A DNA stretch of 64,000 nucleotides from Ignavibacteria bacterium (lineage in GTDB: Bacteria; Bacteroidota; Ignavibacteria; SZUA-365): assembly GCA_016720835.1 (NCBI GenBank), contig JADKJW010000001.1, positions 496,001-560,000 on the forward strand, given 5' to 3'. Position numbers and translations under genes: made by a program. Under the pieces are notes generated by a model. That model had not been told where the DNA came from, did not search any database, and was given only the letters and a program-made list of their open reading frames with translations. Below are positions 17,704 through 26,612 of the stretch, piece by piece; the first letter of the stretch is position 1; each line of letters starts with the position of its first letter.

Positions 17704-18657
17704 TTATTCGCGCGTCATCCAGTACAGCTCGGTGATCTGATATTTCGAGCTGCTGCCCGATCCGATGTCGATCATGCGCGGAGAAATCCAATCGCTGTGC
17801 GGCTGATGCTCCAGCCGGGAGCGCTCGAGTCCCTGCAGCGCGCCGCCCTTCACGCGGAACGCGTGCGAGCGAAACTGCTTCCCGGCTGACTTCAGGACAA
17901 CGCGGTACTCGCCATCCCTGCTCGTGAGCGCGGGGAGCGTCAGGTATTCCTTGCGCGCGGCGCCCGTGGTGACGAATTCCATTCGGTAGTGCTGCCAGTC
18001 CGTTTCGGTGCAGATGACCGCGACGTTGCCCTGCGCGATCTCCTGTCCGCCTTTCAGGATGTGCACCGTGGTTTCCTGGCGCTTCGCGCCGCCGGGCTGA
18101 TCGCGCGTGTTCATCCACCAGTGGAAATTGACATGCGCCTCGGGACTTTCGCTCAGCGCGGAGAAGAACGCGAGCGATTTCCATGGACCTTCGCGCGCAT
18201 AATCGGTTTTCGGGTTGAAAGGATCCTTGCTCACTTCGGCCGTGATCGAGAACGGAAAGGAGGTCGCCGCCTCCGCGCCCACGTAGACGCCGGCGGTGAA
18301 TTTTCCCGCCCTGCCGACACTCACCATGCCCGAATTTCCGTCGGGCATCAGGCGTCCGAACGCGGGAAACGGATGCATGGATTCGATGCGCAGCGGCAGG
18401 CTCGCCACGACCTCGCCGCCTTCGGTGCGGATCTCGAAACGGACATCAGCGGCATCCTTCGGCGGGAACACCATCTCCAGTCCGTCGACGAAAAATCCGC
18501 CGCTCTGCTCGTAGAAACGGAGGTTCAGCAGCGACTGAAACTCGACCGCGGGCTTGTGCTCCTGGGCGCGCGCACCGGCGGGACACAGGAGCAGCAGTGC
18601 AAATGCAACGCTCGCGGTTGCGAGCAGGAATATCTGGCGATCCTGTGACGGTGACAT
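17704..18657 (-). CDS. Hypothetical secreted protein
   Basis: About 317 residues from the Met at 18657, at the head of a signal peptide ('LLATASVAFALLLLCPAGARAQ'). The mature region is beta-rich, with 'VRFEIRTEGGEVVASLPLRIES' and 'FTAGVYVGAEAATSFPFSITAEV', and a later 'EAHVNFHWWMNTRDQPGG'. No cysteines are conserved in a pattern and no T9SS tail is present, so it is more likely periplasmic. I do not recognise the family. It lies between two secreted propeller genes on the same strand. Confidence 0.7.
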   Translation of the reverse strand: MSPSQDRQIFLLATASVAFALLLLCPAGARAQEHKPAVEFQSLLNLRFYEQSGGFFVDGLEMVFPPKDAADVRFEIRTEGGEVVASLPLRIESMHPFPAFGRLMPDGNSGMVSVGRAGKFTAGVYVGAEAATSFPFSITAEVSKDPFNPKTDYAREGPWKSLAFFSALSESPEAHVNFHWWMNTRDQPGGAKRQETTVHILKGGQEIAQGNVAVICTETDWQHYRMEFVTTGAARKEYLTLPALTSRDGEYRVVLKSAGKQFRSHAFRVKGGALQGLERSRLEHQPHSDWISPRMIDIGSGSSSKYQITELYWMTRE

Positions 18658-18765
18658 GGTCGAAGCTCCTGCATCTGAAAAAAACGAGATGGATCTTCGA
18701 CGTACAAACAACCGCACGGGCGAAAAGTTCCGGAGTTGGGCAGTGTGGAAGTCACCGCGACTAGC

Positions 18766-20997
18766 TCAATCCTTCCACGGCCACCACGACGGAAGGTGCG
18801 CGAATACCCGCCTTTTCAGGAAGGTGCGCGCGGTCCTGACGCCGTTGACGGTGAGGACGAGCCGGTATACCCCTCCCGGCGCGTCGAGCTTGAAATACGC
18901 GATGTTCTCGCCGCGATGGTAATACCGCTCGGAGAGCGTGGCGATGCGGCGGCCGGTGATATCCTCGATGTGAAGTGTCGCCCAGCCGGGTTCCGCGAAA
19001 GTCAACGGCACCGCGCAGTCGTACAGGACGGGATGCGGATACGGTTGTCCGATTTCAAAATCCAGCGCGGGCAGCGCCTCGAGAAACGGCTTTCTGCTGC
19101 GGAACATTCCCCATCTGGTGCCGAGCAGCAGATGCCCGCGCGGAGTCAGAACGGCGGATTGAATTTGCTGTTCGTACGGCCATGGCGAGGAGAAGATGCG
19201 GCGAAGCGTGACCCAGGTCTGGCCGCAGTCCAGCGTATACAGGCAGTCACCGTTTGCTTTTGAGATGAGCAGCCCGCCCCGATCCGGGATGGGGATGTAC
19301 GAGGCGCCGTAGTGAGCAAAGCTGCTGGGTTGGTTCTGCTGATAGGTGTTCCAGGTCAATCCCAGATCGAGACTCGTGTGGATTCCGTCCATCAGTATCG
19401 TGACGAGCATCGAGCACCCGAGACCGCCCATCGAGCGGAACGATTTCTTCCGGGTACTCGTCCAAGTCGCCCCGTGATCGAGAGAGATGTGCAGACTGTC
19501 GGTATTCACCCACGCGACAATCGCTCCGTTCGGCAATGCGACGAGCGCGTTCGCTCTCGAGAGAATGCCGACGCTGTCCCAGGTCTGTCCGCCATCGCTG
19601 CTTCTGTTCTGCGTGCGCGCACGCGCGAAGATCCAGTTCCCGGCATCGGAAACGATGTCGTACGCCACCCCCCCGTCGCCATCGGCATCGTTCCTAGAAT
19701 GCCAATCGCGCCCTCGCGAAAACGTGTATCGCATCGGCAGTGTTGTTCGAGAGGCAATTTGGTCCGAAGGCCCGATGGACATCCCCCCGTGGTTGTCCTT
19801 GACGACAGTCGGATACGGGGCTCCGGAAACGACGAACATGCGTTCATCGCTTACGGACTCGATGACCCTGACGGTCTCCCCCTGCAGGCCGATGGATTCC
19901 CATGATATGCCGTCGTCGGAAGAAACAGAGATGCCGCCACACGCGGCGCCGCAGTACAATTCACCGTTCACCGACCCCTCAAGGGCGATGACCGCTCTCA
20001 ATGCCGGTCCGGCGGCGCATTCCTCGAACGGCATTCCATGCGCCCTTTGCCGGAAAACCCCGCAATTCGTCGCCACGAACACTGCACCCCCGGGGTGCAT
20101 GCAGACGTCGTTCAACACGCATGGCGACAGAGAAGTTGTGTCCCAGGTCCGCCCTGAATCCAATGAATTCCACACACCCGTGGGGGATGAAGAGGATTCA
20201 CCCAACCAGATCGCGCCGCTCGGAAGGGTAACGATTCTTGCATCCGCGCTCCGCATCATCGGGAGCTGAAGCCGCACCCAGGTGGCCCCCGCATCATCAC
20301 TTCGAAAACATGCGGCCTCGAAGCGATAACCGCGGGTGGTATCGTACGCGTGCAGGAATGCCGTCGACGCCGGTCCGCGCGACAAGCCGAGCAGACCGAA
20401 TCCAGGGAGAGGACAGTCGATCCAGGTGTTCCCGCAATCTGTCGTGCGGAGCAATCCGCCACGATTCAGTATGATTGCCGCAGAATCCTCAACGAGTTCG
20501 ACGTTGTCTGAATAGAACTGTCCTGTGGCCGGAAGACGTATCTTCAGCGCCCACGAATGACCGTCATCCGCGGACGAGACGACACTGTCCCCCGTGACGC
20601 AATACAGCACTCCGTCAGCAACCTGTATTGGCGACCACCGGAAAATCCGTGCCGTGAATCCGCTCACGGCCTTCCAGCTCAAGCCGTGATCGATGGAAAC
20701 CGCAGGCTCGGCGGAGGTGCCTGTCGAATACCGCGCGATGACCGTTCCCGATGGCGCGACGACAAGCTGGGCAACGTATCCGGAATCGAGGCTCGTCTGC
20801 TCCCAGTGCTCGCCCGCATCCGTGGAGCGCATCACGCCGTGCCCTCCGATTCCGGCATAGAGCACTCCCGCGCTGTCGCACGCGAGGGAGAATGCGGCTT
20901 CCCCGCGCGGTCCGTCCACGGGATCGAAGTCGATCTGGGCGTGGAGCAGCGCAGCGGGAATCGCGGCAAAATACAGGCAGAGGAAAAGGACGCGCAT
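18766..20997 (-). CDS. Secreted sialidase/BNR-like propeller protein with T9SS-type C-terminus
   Basis: About 743 residues from the Met at 20997 ('MRVLFLCLYFAAIPAALLHAQ' signal peptide, cut after AQ). It contains at least eight Asp-box motifs: 'RSTDAGEHWEQT', 'VSIDHGLSWKAV', 'SSADDGHSWALK', 'RTTDCGNTWIDC', 'RSDDAGATWVRL', 'NSLDSGRTWDTT', 'VSSDDGISWESI' and 'ISLDHGATWTST'. The C-terminus ('FEIGQPYPHPVLYD', 'ATLHIEDITGRRIATL', 'GGVYRLVLTVNG') matches the T9SS sorting fold with a degenerate first motif. It is a paralogue of the propeller proteins nearby; real sialidase activity is not implied. Confidence 0.85.
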   Translation of the reverse strand: MRVLFLCLYFAAIPAALLHAQIDFDPVDGPRGEAAFSLACDSAGVLYAGIGGHGVMRSTDAGEHWEQTSLDSGYVAQLVVAPSGTVIARYSTGTSAEPAVSIDHGLSWKAVSGFTARIFRWSPIQVADGVLYCVTGDSVVSSADDGHSWALKIRLPATGQFYSDNVELVEDSAAIILNRGGLLRTTDCGNTWIDCPLPGFGLLGLSRGPASTAFLHAYDTTRGYRFEAACFRSDDAGATWVRLQLPMMRSADARIVTLPSGAIWLGESSSSPTGVWNSLDSGRTWDTTSLSPCVLNDVCMHPGGAVFVATNCGVFRQRAHGMPFEECAAGPALRAVIALEGSVNGELYCGAACGGISVSSDDGISWESIGLQGETVRVIESVSDERMFVVSGAPYPTVVKDNHGGMSIGPSDQIASRTTLPMRYTFSRGRDWHSRNDADGDGGVAYDIVSDAGNWIFARARTQNRSSDGGQTWDSVGILSRANALVALPNGAIVAWVNTDSLHISLDHGATWTSTRKKSFRSMGGLGCSMLVTILMDGIHTSLDLGLTWNTYQQNQPSSFAHYGASYIPIPDRGGLLISKANGDCLYTLDCGQTWVTLRRIFSSPWPYEQQIQSAVLTPRGHLLLGTRWGMFRSRKPFLEALPALDFEIGQPYPHPVLYDCAVPLTFAEPGWATLHIEDITGRRIATLSERYYHRGENIAYFKLDAPGGVYRLVLTVNGVRTARTFLKRRVFAHLPSWWPWKD

Positions 20998-21123
20998 GCG
21001 ATCGGGACTGTTTCGTCTTTGAAAATCGCGATCGCCGCGCACAGAATCAAGACAACTGTATCCGCTGGAGATATTTTCGGCTGGCGCGCCACGCGGAAGG
21101 GCGCGCCTCCCTGCTGTCCCTGT

Positions 21124-22983
21124 TCAGCGCAGCACGACGAGCCTGCGCACAACGGAGGCGCCGCGCGTCGTCACCTGCACGAAGTACACGCCGCTGCGGA
21201 GGCGCGAGATGTCCAGAATCTCCGTCGGCGCATGCACCGTTGCTCTGTGCATCTGTCGGCCGTAGCGGTCGCAGACCACGACCTCCGCGGCTTCTCCGGG
21301 AAATGCGTTCGTGCGCAGCACCATGCGCCCGTTGGCGGGATTGGGATACAGCGTGCACTCGAACTTGTGAGGCTGCTCCTCGTCGATGCCGGTGGCCGCA
21401 TCGCAGCGGTAGATGCTCGCAAGCGCGATGGAATCGATATCGGCTCCCAGGTCGCGACCGTCCGTGCCGCGATTCTTGAACGTGCTCGTTGCCGAAAGGC
21501 GGTAATCGCCAGCGGCGTAATCCATGAATCCCACGGCGGCGATGGTTGCCGGGAAGAAATTTCCCGCGGGGTAATTCGTCGGCGAACCGCCGATATCCGC
21601 ATTCGCGGTGATGCTCCAGTTCGGGTTGAAGTACTTCGCGAGCGTCGTGCTCGCCCAGGCGGTGCCGCTGCCGATGAATCCGTAGGTGCCGTGCGTGACG
21701 ATGTTGTTCCGGAACACGAAATTGTCCGTCTTCGGCGTGCCGTCGGCGACGATGTACGCGTTCGTACAGAAGCCGGTGTTGTGATCGAAGACGACGTCCG
21801 TGGGTCCGCCGAGAATCTGGAACAGGCGCCCGTCGCCTCCCGAGCCGAGCTTCGTGACCTGCAGCACGTTGTGCCGGATCAGGATGCGCGCGGTGCGCTG
21901 GCTCACATTCGGCGCGTCGCGGCCCAGGATGTTGATGCCCTGCGCGATGTTCACGAAGGTGTTGAAGCGGATGGTGACGTCCTGCACCGCCGACCAGGGG
22001 GCGGTGTTGTTCTGATTGCGCGGCGTGAGCAGCAGCGCGAAGCCGTTCTGCGCGTGGGGCCAGTTGTTCTCGAAGCGGTTCCCCTCCACCAGCACGCGCC
22101 GGGCGTTCTTGAGTTCGAACAGATTCTTGATATCCCATGACTGGCCCATCCATGAGAGCGGCTTGAAGAAGTGGTTGCAGCGAATTTCGATGTCGGACGG
22201 CACCGCATCGGGGATGGAAGGATCCGCGCCGCCGAACATGACGTTCTCGCCCGCGCCTTCGAGATAATTGTTCACGATCTTGACCGGTCCCGTACCGCTG
22301 TAGGCCGCGAGCGCCTGGCTGTCCGCGCCGTCCTCCTTGCAGTCCGACACGTGGGAATCGATCACCGCAATGGACGCGCCGTTCATGAGCACGCCTCTGC
22401 GGCTCCCCGCGGCGGGATCCCCATGCACGTAGCAGCGGTCGATCACGATGTTGTTCGGCTGCGTGGCCGCGGACGTTTCGCCGTTCCCGATCTGGACGAT
22501 GTTATACACGAAATTCCCGTCCACCGGCGCGAACTCGATGCCCACGAAGCGGTAGTGATGCGCGCCCGCGGCCGTCGCGACGGCGCCTCCGCTCCCGGCC
22601 CTCACCACGATCTTCGGCATGTGCGGCGCGTCGGCGGGCGTGACCCTGCTGCACGGTGCGGGCAGGCTGGCGTAGGCGGACGACACGATGTATATCCATC
22701 CGCTTCCCGCGGCTTTATTCGGCAGGGTGAAGGGGCCGGTGAAGGTGACTCCGGCGGCAAGCTCGATGATGTCGCCGGGCTGCGCCGCCGTCAGGGCCGC
22801 GCGGAACGTGGCGCTGCTGTTCGCCGCGATCCGCTGCCCACCCGCCGGCGGATTGTACGCCGTCTGCATGTACACACGCGGCAGTTCCGGATATTCCTCC
22901 GCGCGCCCGCTCGCGTCGAGCGCGACAATCAGGAATGACGTGAGGAAGAGCATACGCGAGAGGTGATTTCGAACGGTGATCAT
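21124..22983 (-). CDS. Secreted right-handed beta-helix protein with T9SS sorting domain
   Basis: About 619 residues from the Met at 22983; a second Met at 22953 is equally near the signal peptide ('LFLTSFLIVALDASGRAE'). After 'TFRAALTAAQPGDIIELAAGVTFTGPF', a typical opening of pectate-lyase-like helices, come stacked coils rich in Asn/Val/Ile such as 'IVIDRCYVHGDP', 'IAVIDSHVSDC', 'VKIVNNYLEGAGE', 'VLVEGNRFENNWPH' and 'VTIRFNTFVNIAQG'. The last ~75 residues form a T9SS domain ('CTLYPNPANGR', 'VVVCDRYGRQMH', 'SGVYFVQVTTRG'). It is probably a polysaccharide-binding or -cleaving surface protein. No catalytic residues could be assigned. Confidence 0.87.
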   Translation of the reverse strand: MITVRNHLSRMLFLTSFLIVALDASGRAEEYPELPRVYMQTAYNPPAGGQRIAANSSATFRAALTAAQPGDIIELAAGVTFTGPFTLPNKAAGSGWIYIVSSAYASLPAPCSRVTPADAPHMPKIVVRAGSGGAVATAAGAHHYRFVGIEFAPVDGNFVYNIVQIGNGETSAATQPNNIVIDRCYVHGDPAAGSRRGVLMNGASIAVIDSHVSDCKEDGADSQALAAYSGTGPVKIVNNYLEGAGENVMFGGADPSIPDAVPSDIEIRCNHFFKPLSWMGQSWDIKNLFELKNARRVLVEGNRFENNWPHAQNGFALLLTPRNQNNTAPWSAVQDVTIRFNTFVNIAQGINILGRDAPNVSQRTARILIRHNVLQVTKLGSGGDGRLFQILGGPTDVVFDHNTGFCTNAYIVADGTPKTDNFVFRNNIVTHGTYGFIGSGTAWASTTLAKYFNPNWSITANADIGGSPTNYPAGNFFPATIAAVGFMDYAAGDYRLSATSTFKNRGTDGRDLGADIDSIALASIYRCDAATGIDEEQPHKFECTLYPNPANGRMVLRTNAFPGEAAEVVVCDRYGRQMHRATVHAPTEILDISRLRSGVYFVQVTTRGASVVRRLVVLR

Positions 22984-23173
22984 GTTGCCGGTCTCTCGGA
23001 GCTGGGTGAGGTGATGACGCAGCTGGGATGGCATTGCTGGTGTCCGCCTCTTCTCCATGCCGGAGATGCATTCACGCGGATACGTGAAGGTACGATAGCA
23101 GGATTTTGGCGGCAACGCGCAAACTTCGTAGTATTGGCGCATTGTGTTCCCGCACCCGTACACAGGCCCTGTC

Positions 23174-24649
23174 ATGACCACACGCCGTCTGCTCCTCCTC
23201 GTCGTCGTTCTGCTCTCATCCGCCGCGGCGCAACAGCGTGACGGCGTGGTGCCGCGCGAGTACGCACAGCGACCCCTGACGCGTTGGTGGTGGTTCGCGT
23301 CGGTCATCGACACGAACGATGTGGCGGCGCAGCTCGACTGGGTGGAGCGCAGCGGCTTCGGCGGCGTGGAAATCGCCTGGGTGTATCCGCTGAAGGGCGA
23401 CAGCGCGGCGCGGCGCGACCCGTGGCTCTCGCCGGCCTGGTCGCGCTCCGCGGCCTTCGCGAAGCGGCATGCGACGCGCCTCGGCCTGCAGTGCGACTTC
23501 ACCTTCGGCACCCTCTGGCCCTTCGGCGACAGCCGCGTGCCGCCGGAGGACGCCACGGTGTTCTACGGCGACAGCACGGCGCGCGCGGCCATGCGCCTCA
23601 CCTGGGAACATCCGGTGCGCGGGCGCGTGCTTAATCACCTGGACCACCGCGCCTTCGAGCGCTACGCCGCGCGCGTGGGCGACGCGCTCGCGCCCGCCAT
23701 TGCGGGACCGCCCTCCGCGCTGTTCTGCGATTCCTGGGAAGTGGAAACGCGGAAGCTGTGGACGCGGGGCTTCGACTCCGCTTTCAGCGCGCGCTTCGGC
23801 TACGACGTGCGCCCCTTCATGGACAGCCTCCTCGCGCCTGGGAACGCGGGCGTGTTCTTCGATTACATGACTCTCTTGTCCGATTATACGATCGGCGAAT
23901 TCTACCGGCCGTTCACCGCGCAGGCGCACGCGCGCGGCGCCTTCTCGCGCGCGCAATGCGGGGGCGCGCCGGCCGACCTTCTCGACGCGTTCGCCGCCGT
24001 CGATGTGCCGGAATCCGAAGCGGTGCTCTTCGACGCACCCTTCTCGCGCATCGCCGCCTCCGCCGCCGCGCTTCACGGCAAGCCCGTCGTCACCGCCGAG
24101 AGCTTCACCTGCGCGTACGGCTGGAAGGGCTGGCCCGGTCCCGGTCCGCATCAGGGCGAGGAAAAACTCGCGGATCTCAAACGCATCGCGGACGCGCTCT
24201 TCGCCAACGGTGTGAACGGCATCATCTGGCACGGCATGCCCTACAATCCGCCGGGACGCGACGAAAATTCTACGCCTCGGTGCATGTCTCGCCGCAGGCG
24301 CCTTTCGCCGCCGAACTTCCGCGCTTCAATGCGTACCTCGAAAAAATTTCGACGGCCATGCGGCGCGGGAGGACGTACACCGACGCGGCCGTGTATCTCC
24401 CGACGGAGGATGCCTGGATGGCGGGCGAATATCCCGACTCGCTCAAACTGCCCTGGGCATGGGGGCAGTACGAAATGCGGGGCGCGCGGGTGCCGGATGA
24501 ATTGCGAGGAAGAAATCCGCTCTGGATCAACGCCACCGCCCTCTCCGCCGCGCGCGTGGAGAACGGCAGCATCATCCATGGAGACGCGGTGTTCAACGTG
24601 CTGGTCGTCGATGCGCAGTACCTCGCGCCGGCGGCACTGCGCGCGATGA
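23174..24649 (+). CDS. GH106-like glycoside hydrolase, N-terminal part before a frameshift
   Basis: It starts at 23174 with a signal peptide ('LLLLVVVLLSSAAA'). The following 'PLTRWWWFASVIDTNDVAAQLDWVERSGFGGVEIAWVYPL' region (quoted in part; key RWWW and GGVEI) is typical of GH106 alpha-L-rhamnosidase-like (alpha/beta)8 domains. Later landmarks are 'LFCDSWEVE' and 'VVTAESFTCAYGWKGW', with acidic residues at positions expected for the active site, and 'NGIIWHGMPYNPPG'. Homology ends at 'GRDE', about base 24264, where an A4 run seems to lack one A; the rest of this frame to 24649 is out of frame. The other half is at 24268-25086. Confidence 0.78.
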   Translation: MTTRRLLLLVVVLLSSAAAQQRDGVVPREYAQRPLTRWWWFASVIDTNDVAAQLDWVERSGFGGVEIAWVYPLKGDSAARRDPWLSPAWSRSAAFAKRHATRLGLQCDFTFGTLWPFGDSRVPPEDATVFYGDSTARAAMRLTWEHPVRGRVLNHLDHRAFERYAARVGDALAPAIAGPPSALFCDSWEVETRKLWTRGFDSAFSARFGYDVRPFMDSLLAPGNAGVFFDYMTLLSDYTIGEFYRPFTAQAHARGAFSRAQCGGAPADLLDAFAAVDVPESEAVLFDAPFSRIAASAAALHGKPVVTAESFTCAYGWKGWPGPGPHQGEEKLADLKRIADALFANGVNGIIWHGMPYNPPGRDENSTPRCMSRRRRLSPPNFRASMRTSKKFRRPCGAGGRTPTRPCISRRRMPGWRANIPTRSNCPGHGGSTKCGARGCRMNCEEEIRSGSTPPPSPPRAWRTAASSMETRCSTCWSSMRSTSRRRHCAR

Positions 24650-25086
24650 TCGGTCTCGCCTCCCGCGGCGCGCGCATCGTGCTGCGGCGTGATACGCGCT
24701 GTCCGGGGCGCTTCGCGGAGACCGCCTACGCGTCGCTGCTCCGCAAGCTGCGCTCCTTCCCCACCGTGGCGAACACGATGTCCGCGCTCACGCTCCCGAT
24801 GCCGCTTCTCACGGGGGAGGATATTCCGGAATACTGGGCCCGCGCATCGCAGACCGGTATCAGCATCTTCTTCGCCAATCCCGCTTCGCGCACCGTGAAG
24901 TATCCGATGCCGTACGACGGGGCAGGCGCGCTCCCGGCGGTGGAACGCGTGGTGCGCGTGCATGCAGCGGGACGCTCGCAGAAGGTCACCCTGCGCTTCG
25001 AAAACAATCAGTCGCTGCTGCTGGAAGTCGGAACGGATGGGACACTCCGGTTCGTCGATATCGCGTACGCGCCTGAAGAGCGCTGA
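24268..25086 (+). CDS. GH106-like glycoside hydrolase, C-terminal part after a frameshift
   Basis: In-frame continuation of the preceding glycosidase ('FYASVHVSPQAPFAAELPRFNAYL', then 'YTDAAVYLPTEDAWMAGE'). Inserting one A in the run at 24264-24267 restores '..GRDEKFYASVHV..' and a protein of about 638 residues. This part holds the remainder of the barrel and a beta-rich region ('GARIVLRRDT', 'TGISIFFANPASRTV', 'VTLRFENNQSLLLEVG'). It probably acts on rhamnose-containing glycans in the periplasm. Whether the gene is truly broken depends on base quality at the A run. Confidence 0.75.
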   Translation, partial: FYASVHVSPQAPFAAELPRFNAYLEKISTAMRRGRTYTDAAVYLPTEDAWMAGEYPDSLKLPWAWGQYEMRGARVPDELRGRNPLWINATALSAARVENGSIIHGDAVFNVLVVDAQYLAPAALRAMIGLASRGARIVLRRDTRCPGRFAETAYASLLRKLRSFPTVANTMSALTLPMPLLTGEDIPEYWARASQTGISIFFANPASRTVKYPMPYDGAGALPAVERVVRVHAAGRSQKVTLRFENNQSLLLEVGTDGTLRFVDIAYAPEER

Positions 25087-25119
25087 CCGGGAGAATACCG
25101 GCCGCGTGGCGTCGCCGGA

Positions 25120-26277
25120 TCAGTGCGATGCGCGCGCCCGCGCATCCCGCTTCTTTTGCGGCGCGGCCTCTCCCGCGCCGAAGACATGCTCCACACGCCT
25201 CGAATGACATGCCTCTTCGATGCGGCGAAGCGCCTCCCCGCGCAGCGCGATGCACTCCAGCGCCCGCGCGGAGCCGAGGTCGCGGGCCGCGTCCTCCGCA
25301 TCGCGATACAGGGCTCTGATCGCGTCGAACAGGGGACCCGCTCCGCGCGTCACCAGCAGCGCGGCGATCGTCAATGTCACGTCCGAGCCGGTGCGCTCCG
25401 CGGCTTCGGCGTCTCGGAGGAGGAGCGCGGCGGCGGCGTTGATGCGGCCTCGCGACGCGTCCTGCACGATGTCCTCGAAATCGTCGAGCAATTGCTCCGC
25501 GGCGGCGAGGGCGTCGGCGCAGCGCGACCAGGACGGGAGCAGGTCGTTGCGCCGCCGCGCGCTACATGCCGCCGCAAGGCCGATGCGAAAGACCGCGTTG
25601 ATCGATGCGTAGTCCCGCGCAAACGACCCGATCGTTCCGGCCCCCTGCAGGCGCTGTGCAGCATCGGTCGCAAGTATGGCCCGCCAGGTCGTGCCGACTT
25701 CCGCGTGGAAGGCCGACCAGAACGCGGGACAGCGCGGAAACAGCGCCTGGTACTCCCGCACGGCGTGCAGCAGCAGGGCATCGCCGGCATAAATCGCCGA
25801 CGGATCTCCACGCTGCCCGTCAAAGAGATCGTCGTGCAGTCTCGTGGCGAGAAACAGGCACACCTGGGCCCGGAGGACTGCGTCGAGCGTTGCGCGGGAC
25901 CTCGCGTCCAGGGCGCTCCGCCTCCGTTCCGTGAGGATGATTGCCGGGAACGCCACCCAGTATGGAAGCCGCAGAAAGGACGGCCCGTCAAGCCCGTCGA
26001 TCGCAAGCGGATCGACGAACGGCGCGAGCACCGCGCGGGCCGACGCAGCCACGGCGTCGGGCAGCGACGCGAGGACGCGATCGATGGTGGACGAAAACGT
26101 CAATGCGTAGGGCATGTCATGCTGTTCGGAGATGGCCCGGCAGAGCGACACTGCAGGACTCTCCCCAATTGCGCGTTCCGCGTTCGGGGACGCGATGCGA
26201 GGGATGCCGGAACGGGGATCGTCAGAGCTTCGCGGGCGGATCGGTTTTTCCCCAGGCGGGGACGACCTCTCCGTCAT
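25120..26277 (-). CDS. Isoprenoid-synthase-like protein with two Asp-rich motifs
   Basis: 385 residues, all-alpha and alanine-rich. Residues 149-153 read DDLFD in 'LATRLHDDLFDGQRGD', and residues 265-269 read DDFED in 'QLLDDFEDIVQD'. The pair matches, by spacing and context, the first and second Asp-rich metal-binding motifs of class I polyprenyl/terpene synthases; 'YAGDALLLHAV' fits the helix after the first motif. It could therefore condense or cyclise prenyl diphosphates, but overall identity to known synthases looks low and it may be a non-catalytic relative. The start is uncertain: the Met at 26277 overlaps the upstream small gene by 56 bp, and the Met at 26115 ('MPYALTFSS') is a reasonable alternative. 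It is last in the kinase/NHLP-like locus. Confidence 0.7.
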   Translation of the reverse strand: MTERSSPPGEKPIRPRSSDDPRSGIPRIASPNAERAIGESPAVSLCRAISEQHDMPYALTFSSTIDRVLASLPDAVAASARAVLAPFVDPLAIDGLDGPSFLRLPYWVAFPAIILTERRRSALDARSRATLDAVLRAQVCLFLATRLHDDLFDGQRGDPSAIYAGDALLLHAVREYQALFPRCPAFWSAFHAEVGTTWRAILATDAAQRLQGAGTIGSFARDYASINAVFRIGLAAACSARRRNDLLPSWSRCADALAAAEQLLDDFEDIVQDASRGRINAAAALLLRDAEAAERTGSDVTLTIAALLVTRGAGPLFDAIRALYRDAEDAARDLGSARALECIALRGEALRRIEEACHSRRVEHVFGAGEAAPQKKRDARARASH

Positions 26278-26530
26278 TCTTCAACTGCGTGTATTTGAAC
26301 ATGAACGCCATGACGCTTCGCAGATTCGGCTGGATGCCCGGCGCGGGCGATGCAACGCTGCCTTGCGTATAGGCCGTCAACACAACCATGTCCGTCGCGC
26401 TGACCTTGACTGCTTCCGCCAGCAATGCGGCCTCGACGTTCATGCACAGGGCGGTGTACAATGACGGTTTCGCGAAACACATCACGAGAATTTCGTTGAG
26501 CGTCTTGAATGTTACGGTTTCCGGGGGCAT
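26222..26530 (-). CDS. Small NHLP/Os1348-like protein B
   Basis: 102 residues; a GGAG ribosome-binding site lies about eight bases before the ATG at 26530. The first 50 residues align without gaps to the neighbouring 91-residue protein over 42 positions with 10 identities (for example Cys, Ala-x-Pro and Ala-Leu in 'LVMCFAKPSLYTAL'). The pattern 'hydrophobic helix, (D/K)P.(F/Y)..AL, acidic/Ala stretch, then a second helix' resembles nitrile-hydratase-leader-like peptides of the Os1348/NHLP clan. The C-terminal half ('NLRSVMAFMFKYTQL..GEVVPAWGKTDPPAKL') has no match I recognise. It could be a precursor peptide or a small regulatory/adaptor protein. Confidence 0.62.
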   Translation of the reverse strand: MPPETVTFKTLNEILVMCFAKPSLYTALCMNVEAALLAEAVKVSATDMVVLTAYTQGSVASPAPGIQPNLRSVMAFMFKYTQLKNDGEVVPAWGKTDPPAKL

Positions 26531-26612
26531 GGAATGTTCTCCAAATGGTGATGGTGGAATGAGGGCGAAAGACTCGTGAAGCGACGATCAGCACCTGTCG
26601 CATCGACACAGA

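Noticed and set aside
18766..20997. True sialidase activity
   Set aside because: Asp-boxes are present but the Arg triad and catalytic Tyr/Glu of sialidases could not be identified.
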